Source: Stutzerimonas zhaodongensis (lineage in GTDB: Bacteria > Pseudomonadota > Gammaproteobacteria > Pseudomonadales > Pseudomonadaceae). Taken from it: a DNA stretch of 64,000 nucleotides. The translations under genes and the position numbers were made by a program. Under the pieces are notes generated by a model that searched no databases, had not been told where the DNA came from, and was given only the letters and a program-made list of their open reading frames with translations. The stretch's first letter is position 1. Each line of letters starts with the position of its first letter. Of the stretch, positions 60,942 to 64,000 are shown in pieces. The stretch is taken from positions 620,001 through 684,000 of the forward strand of contig NZ_RFFM01000002.1 in NCBI RefSeq assembly GCF_003696365.1, read 5' to 3'.

Positions 60942-61706
60942 ATGACTGATATCACGCCCAACATTCCCCATGAAGTCGAAGGCAAAGTCGCGCTGGTAAC
61001 CGGCGCCGCGAGTGGCATCGGCAAGGCGATTGCGCTGTTGCTGCATGCACGTGGCGCCATGGTCGTTGCCGAAGACCTGAACCCCGGCGTGGAAGATCTT
61101 GCACGCCCCGGCCTGGTCCCACTGATAGCCGACATCAGCGAAGACGGCGCCGCCGAGCAGGCAGTCAGCCTAGCCGTCGAGCGGTTCGGCCGGCTGGATA
61201 TTCTGGTCAACAACGCCGGGATCATCATCAACAAGCTGGTCGTCGACATGACCCGCGAAGATTGGGAACGTATCCAGGCGGTCAACGCCACCGCCGCCTT
61301 CCTGCATTGCCGCGAGGCGGTCAAAGCAATGATGCCCAACAAGTCCGGGACCATCGTTAATATCGCGTCCTATGCGTCCTACTTCGCCTTTCCGACCATT
61401 GCGGCCTACACCGCTTCCAAGGGCGCGCTGGCTCAGCTGACCCGAACACTGGCGCTCGAAGCTATCGAGCACGGCATCCGCGTCAACGCCATCGGTGTCG
61501 GCGACGTGGTCACAAACATCCTAGATGACGTGGTCGAGGACGGCCCGGGCTTTCTCGCCAAGCATGGCGAAGCCGCACCCATAGGCCGTGCCGCACAGCC
61601 GCAAGAAATTGCCGAGATCGTCGCGTTCCTTGCCTCGGACCGTGCGAGCTTCATGGTGGGATCGGTAGTCATGGCTGACGGCGGCATGACCGTTACCGCA
61701 GGGTGA
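60942..61706 (+). CDS. SDR family oxidoreductase (FabG-like)
   Basis: 254 residues. Classical SDR: TGAASGIG at 20-27, NNAG, IASYASY, YTASKGAL with catalytic Tyr about 156 and Lys, and VNAIGVGDVVT. The C-terminal GSVVMADGGMTVTAG is the usual SDR ending. AGGAGAG lies 5-6 bases before the ATG. Substrate unknown; expression is probably controlled by the divergent AraC-type regulator. Confidence 0.9.
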   Translation: MTDITPNIPHEVEGKVALVTGAASGIGKAIALLLHARGAMVVAEDLNPGVEDLARPGLVPLIADISEDGAAEQAVSLAVERFGRLDILVNNAGIIINKLVVDMTREDWERIQAVNATAAFLHCREAVKAMMPNKSGTIVNIASYASYFAFPTIAAYTASKGALAQLTRTLALEAIEHGIRVNAIGVGDVVTNILDDVVEDGPGFLAKHGEAAPIGRAAQPQEIAEIVAFLASDRASFMVGSVVMADGGMTVTAG

Positions 61707-61984
61707 TGGCACCGTATGTATTCTGGCCAGCAACCAGCCGCTTTTCTTACCGGCGCAATGCTGGCCGGTGTCGGGTTGCAGAACGCGACGATAGAGTCCC
61801 TGAGCTGATGATCATCGAAGGCTGGTGGTTCGAGCGGCTATTACCGCTCTGGCCGTTAAAGCTCATCGTCATTTTGTCCCTCGATAACAGCCGCCGGCTA
61901 CGCTTGCCGACGTCGACGGATCTAAACCGGGACGTACCGCATGATGCGTAATCCCGGTCTCGTCGCGAGATTGACCGCCCGGGC

Positions 61985-63004
61985 CTAAAGCGGAATTGGG
62001 CAAATCCGGATACGACCCGAGCTGTAGCCAATGGCAAGCACCTTGTCGTCGTGACTCCAAGCCATCGTGGTTACCCCGGAATCATCGAGTAACCCTGCCA
62101 GGGGAGCGCCTTGATCGAGATCGAACAGATACACGAGCCCGTCTTCACCAGCGCTTGCGACCCGGCTGCCCGCGTGACTGAAACGCACCGAGCTGATGGC
62201 TTTGGAGTGCACGGGCAGTACCGCCGGCTCTTTATTTTGCGGCCCCTTTCCGGAACAGTCCCAAATGATCAGGTCCTGACCGCCGCCGGTTGCGAAGAAT
62301 CGGCCACTGGCGCTCCAGCTCAGGTGTTTTACCTTGGTGGGATAGCCACTCATCTGGAAATCTTCACCGCTCTGCAAGTACCAGAGGTGGATAGAGTTGT
62401 CCTGGCAGCCTGCCGCTATGAAGCGGTTATCGGGGCTGACCGAAAGGCTCAGCAACGAATCCTTCCATGGAAAGAACCGAGAGGGCGCAGTCCGCTCCAG
62501 AGACCATCTGTTGACCACTCCGTAGCAGCTGCTCATGAGGGTACCGTCAGGCAGCCACTGCAGTCCGGTCACGGTACTTCCCGTTGGATCGAAAGCATGG
62601 CGAAGCGCACCGTGGCTATCCCACAGCTGGATCTGTCGGCCGGCGGCCGATGCGAGAAGGCCGTCATCGGACCAGCAGAGAAACTCGACCCAGCTACGTC
62701 CGCTATCGAGCGTATGCAAGGCATGGCCCGTCAGCGGATCCCATAAGCGGATACCCCCCTGCTGCCCGCCGCTGGCGAGCAGCGCGCCATCTGGCGCCCA
62801 AGCCAGCGCGCTGGTGCCAAGCCCATGAACGCACTGGCGCCAGAGGAGGCGTCCATCGGGTGTGGCGAAAACAGCTACCGAACCGTCGGCGTAGGCCGCG
62901 GCGAGCAGTGTGTCATCCGGCGACCAGCACAGGCTGTTCAGATGTTCTTCGCCTTCGGTTTGCCAAATACTTTGCAGGCGGAGTATCTGTACGGAATCAT
63001 TCAT
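61985..63004 (-). CDS. WD40 repeat protein coupled to a CobW GTPase
   Basis: 339 residues, made almost entirely of about eight WD40-type repeats, each with an LSWSPDG-like strand and a WD or W-containing end (for example LLCWSPDDTLLAAAYADGS-type, GIRLWDPL, QIQLWDS, NSIHLWYL, DLIIWDC, LVYLFDLD, IRICPIPL). It lacks a signal peptide, so it is probably a cytoplasmic scaffold. Its ATG overlaps the CobW gene's stop as ATGA, so the two are made together. The partner is unknown. Confidence 0.87.
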   Translation of the reverse strand: MNDSVQILRLQSIWQTEGEEHLNSLCWSPDDTLLAAAYADGSVAVFATPDGRLLWRQCVHGLGTSALAWAPDGALLASGGQQGGIRLWDPLTGHALHTLDSGRSWVEFLCWSDDGLLASAAGRQIQLWDSHGALRHAFDPTGSTVTGLQWLPDGTLMSSCYGVVNRWSLERTAPSRFFPWKDSLLSLSVSPDNRFIAAGCQDNSIHLWYLQSGEDFQMSGYPTKVKHLSWSASGRFFATGGGQDLIIWDCSGKGPQNKEPAVLPVHSKAISSVRFSHAGSRVASAGEDGLVYLFDLDQGAPLAGLLDDSGVTTMAWSHDDKVLAIGYSSGRIRICPIPL

Positions 63005-64000
63005 ACCAGGCAACCCTTCAGCCCCGCCGTCAGCTCGTCCCGGTCAAGGTTACGGCCGATGAATACGATTTCAGTCTGGCGTTTCTCATTGGATTGCCAG
63101 GGGCGATCCGGCCCGCCGTCCAGCAGCATATGCACCGCCTGGAAGACGAAACGTCTTTTGTCCTTGGCGATGTTCAGGATGCCTTTGGTACGCAGGATGT
63201 CCTGGCCCTTAGAGGCGAGCAGCGGGCCAAGCCAGCGGTTCACTTTCTCTTCCGACAGTGCGCCCTCAAGTGTTATGCCGACCGATGTGATCTCGTCATC
63301 ATGGCTGTGGGCCGCGGCAAACTCTCGATGCTTGCACGGCACCAGTTGAGCGCCTGCTTTCTCCAGCCTCAGCCCAAACTCCTCCGGGCCATGCTCAGTA
63401 AACAGCGCGTAAAGTCCATCCGTTGGGATCAACAGGGTCACGGTTCTCTCGCCCGTCTCTGGAACCTTGAGATTCACGACTCGGCGATCCGGCACCCATT
63501 TCGCTCCAGCTGATACGCGCTTGCCTTCGCGGCCGAAAGCAAGCTCGGCAATGCTGATTGCCTTGTCCAGGTCGGCATCGCTGTCGCCGTTCAGTGGGAT
63601 CAGCATCGCGCCGATGAAGGGGTCGGGACCCTCGCCGTAGCGCAGTTCGACCGCACCGGCTGGCAAGTGCCAAGCACCAGCCCATTCGAACGGGTATTCC
63701 TTTTGCAAAAAATCTGGCCGCTGTTCCAGTACCCGGTCCAGATCGAAGCCGCCCAGATCCATCACTGTGGGAATGTCGATATCGGCATTGATTGTACGGT
63801 GTATCCGCGCCAAGGCATTCATCTTGCGAATGCGCGCTTCGAGTTCATCAAGCTGATCTGGCTCGACCAGGTCGGCCTTGTTCAGCAGGATGACGTCAGC
63901 GAAGGCAATCTGTTCGCGGACTTCATTGCTCTGCTCGATGTGCAGCAGGACATGGTGGGCATCCACGACCGTGACGATGCCGTCCAGCCTAAGCATTTCG
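63001..64000 (-). CDS. CobW/YjiA-type P-loop GTPase (metallochaperone family), 5' end outside the window
   Basis: The frame is open to the right edge, so the N-terminus with Walker A is not visible. ILLNKADLV gives the G4 motif, and TVVDAHHVLLHI and ADVILL belong to the G domain. The C-terminal CobW_C domain includes DILRTKGILNIAKDKRRFVFQAVHMLLDG. A LVPCKHREFAAAHSHDDE stretch rich in Cys/His may bind metal. Members insert zinc, cobalt or iron into target proteins. It is coupled to the WD40 gene. Confidence 0.88.
   Translation of the reverse strand, partial: EMLRLDGIVTVVDAHHVLLHIEQSNEVREQIAFADVILLNKADLVEPDQLDELEARIRKMNALARIHRTINADIDIPTVMDLGGFDLDRVLEQRPDFLQKEYPFEWAGAWHLPAGAVELRYGEGPDPFIGAMLIPLNGDSDADLDKAISIAELAFGREGKRVSAGAKWVPDRRVVNLKVPETGERTVTLLIPTDGLYALFTEHGPEEFGLRLEKAGAQLVPCKHREFAAAHSHDDEITSVGITLEGALSEEKVNRWLGPLLASKGQDILRTKGILNIAKDKRRFVFQAVHMLLDGGPDRPWQSNEKRQTEIVFIGRNLDRDELTAGLKGCLV

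Noticed and set aside
60491..61354. 287-codon frame antisense to the SDR gene and promoter region
   Set aside because: Ser/Arg-rich shadow without a ribosome-binding site or recognisable domain.
1..64000. CRISPR arrays, insertion sequences, prophage
   Set aside because: No regularly spaced repeats, transposase or phage structural gene was seen; the Holin_X protein is a chromosomal family, not a phage marker.

Overview
The window reads as chromosomal DNA of a high-GC gammaproteobacterium of the Pseudomonadaceae, most likely the Pseudomonas stutzeri group (Stutzerimonas). The evidence is the order pncC-recA-recX close to mutS-fdxA, a membrane-bound PQQ glucose dehydrogenase, a CvfB homologue, DUF6279 and CsbD proteins, and codon usage that is G/C-rich at third positions throughout. 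This assignment comes from gene order and protein character, not from a database search.

Layout. 1-10.6 kb is conserved housekeeping DNA: a partial phosphoketolase-like gene, a beta-CASP metallo-hydrolase, a LOG-family nucleosidase, recX, recA with a LexA box, pncC, a small K+ channel, mutS and the 7Fe ferredoxin fdxA. 10.6-15 kb holds csbD, a three-gene translationally coupled operon (GT4 glycosyltransferase, DUF2334 deacetylase, LPG-synthase-type membrane protein) and a YihY protein. 15.1-17.7 kb is a flippase plus polysaccharide pyruvyltransferase pair, followed by tRNA-Thr(CGU). 18-20.1 kb is a stress-type cluster (low-complexity membrane protein, Holin_X protein, DUF3618 protein) with an AlgU-like promoter resembling the one in front of csbD.

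20.5-41.7 kb is a large exopolysaccharide (EPS) locus. Its core is a minus-strand operon: rfaH, an ops element, an outer-membrane barrel, wza, wzc, ugd, wzx, a GNT-I-like glycosyltransferase, gmd, fcl, wzy, a GT2 and a phosphoribosyltransferase-HAD fusion. Next to it are a WecG/TagA-type transferase, another wzx and two secreted GH5 glycosidases. It is colanic-acid-like in its GDP-fucose and UDP-glucuronate supply. The phosphoribosyltransferase-HAD fusion suggests ribofuranosyl transfer from PRPP followed by 5-phosphate removal, as in the Haemophilus type b capsule machine. This is the most interesting candidate in the window. No initiating sugar-phosphate transferase is visible, so it must lie elsewhere.

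42-64 kb is mixed: cvfB, gcd, a divergent RsuA-like protein, several lipoproteins, an SDR, an aldo-keto reductase, a VOC protein, a LysE-type exporter, a curli regulation/secretion operon (csgD-E-F-G) with no curlin gene nearby, an rRNA-methyltransferase-like gene, azlC interrupted by an in-frame amber codon with an intact azlD, topB, a divergent AraC/SDR pair, and a CobW GTPase (cut by the window edge) coupled to a WD40 protein. I saw no insertion sequence, prophage or CRISPR array.
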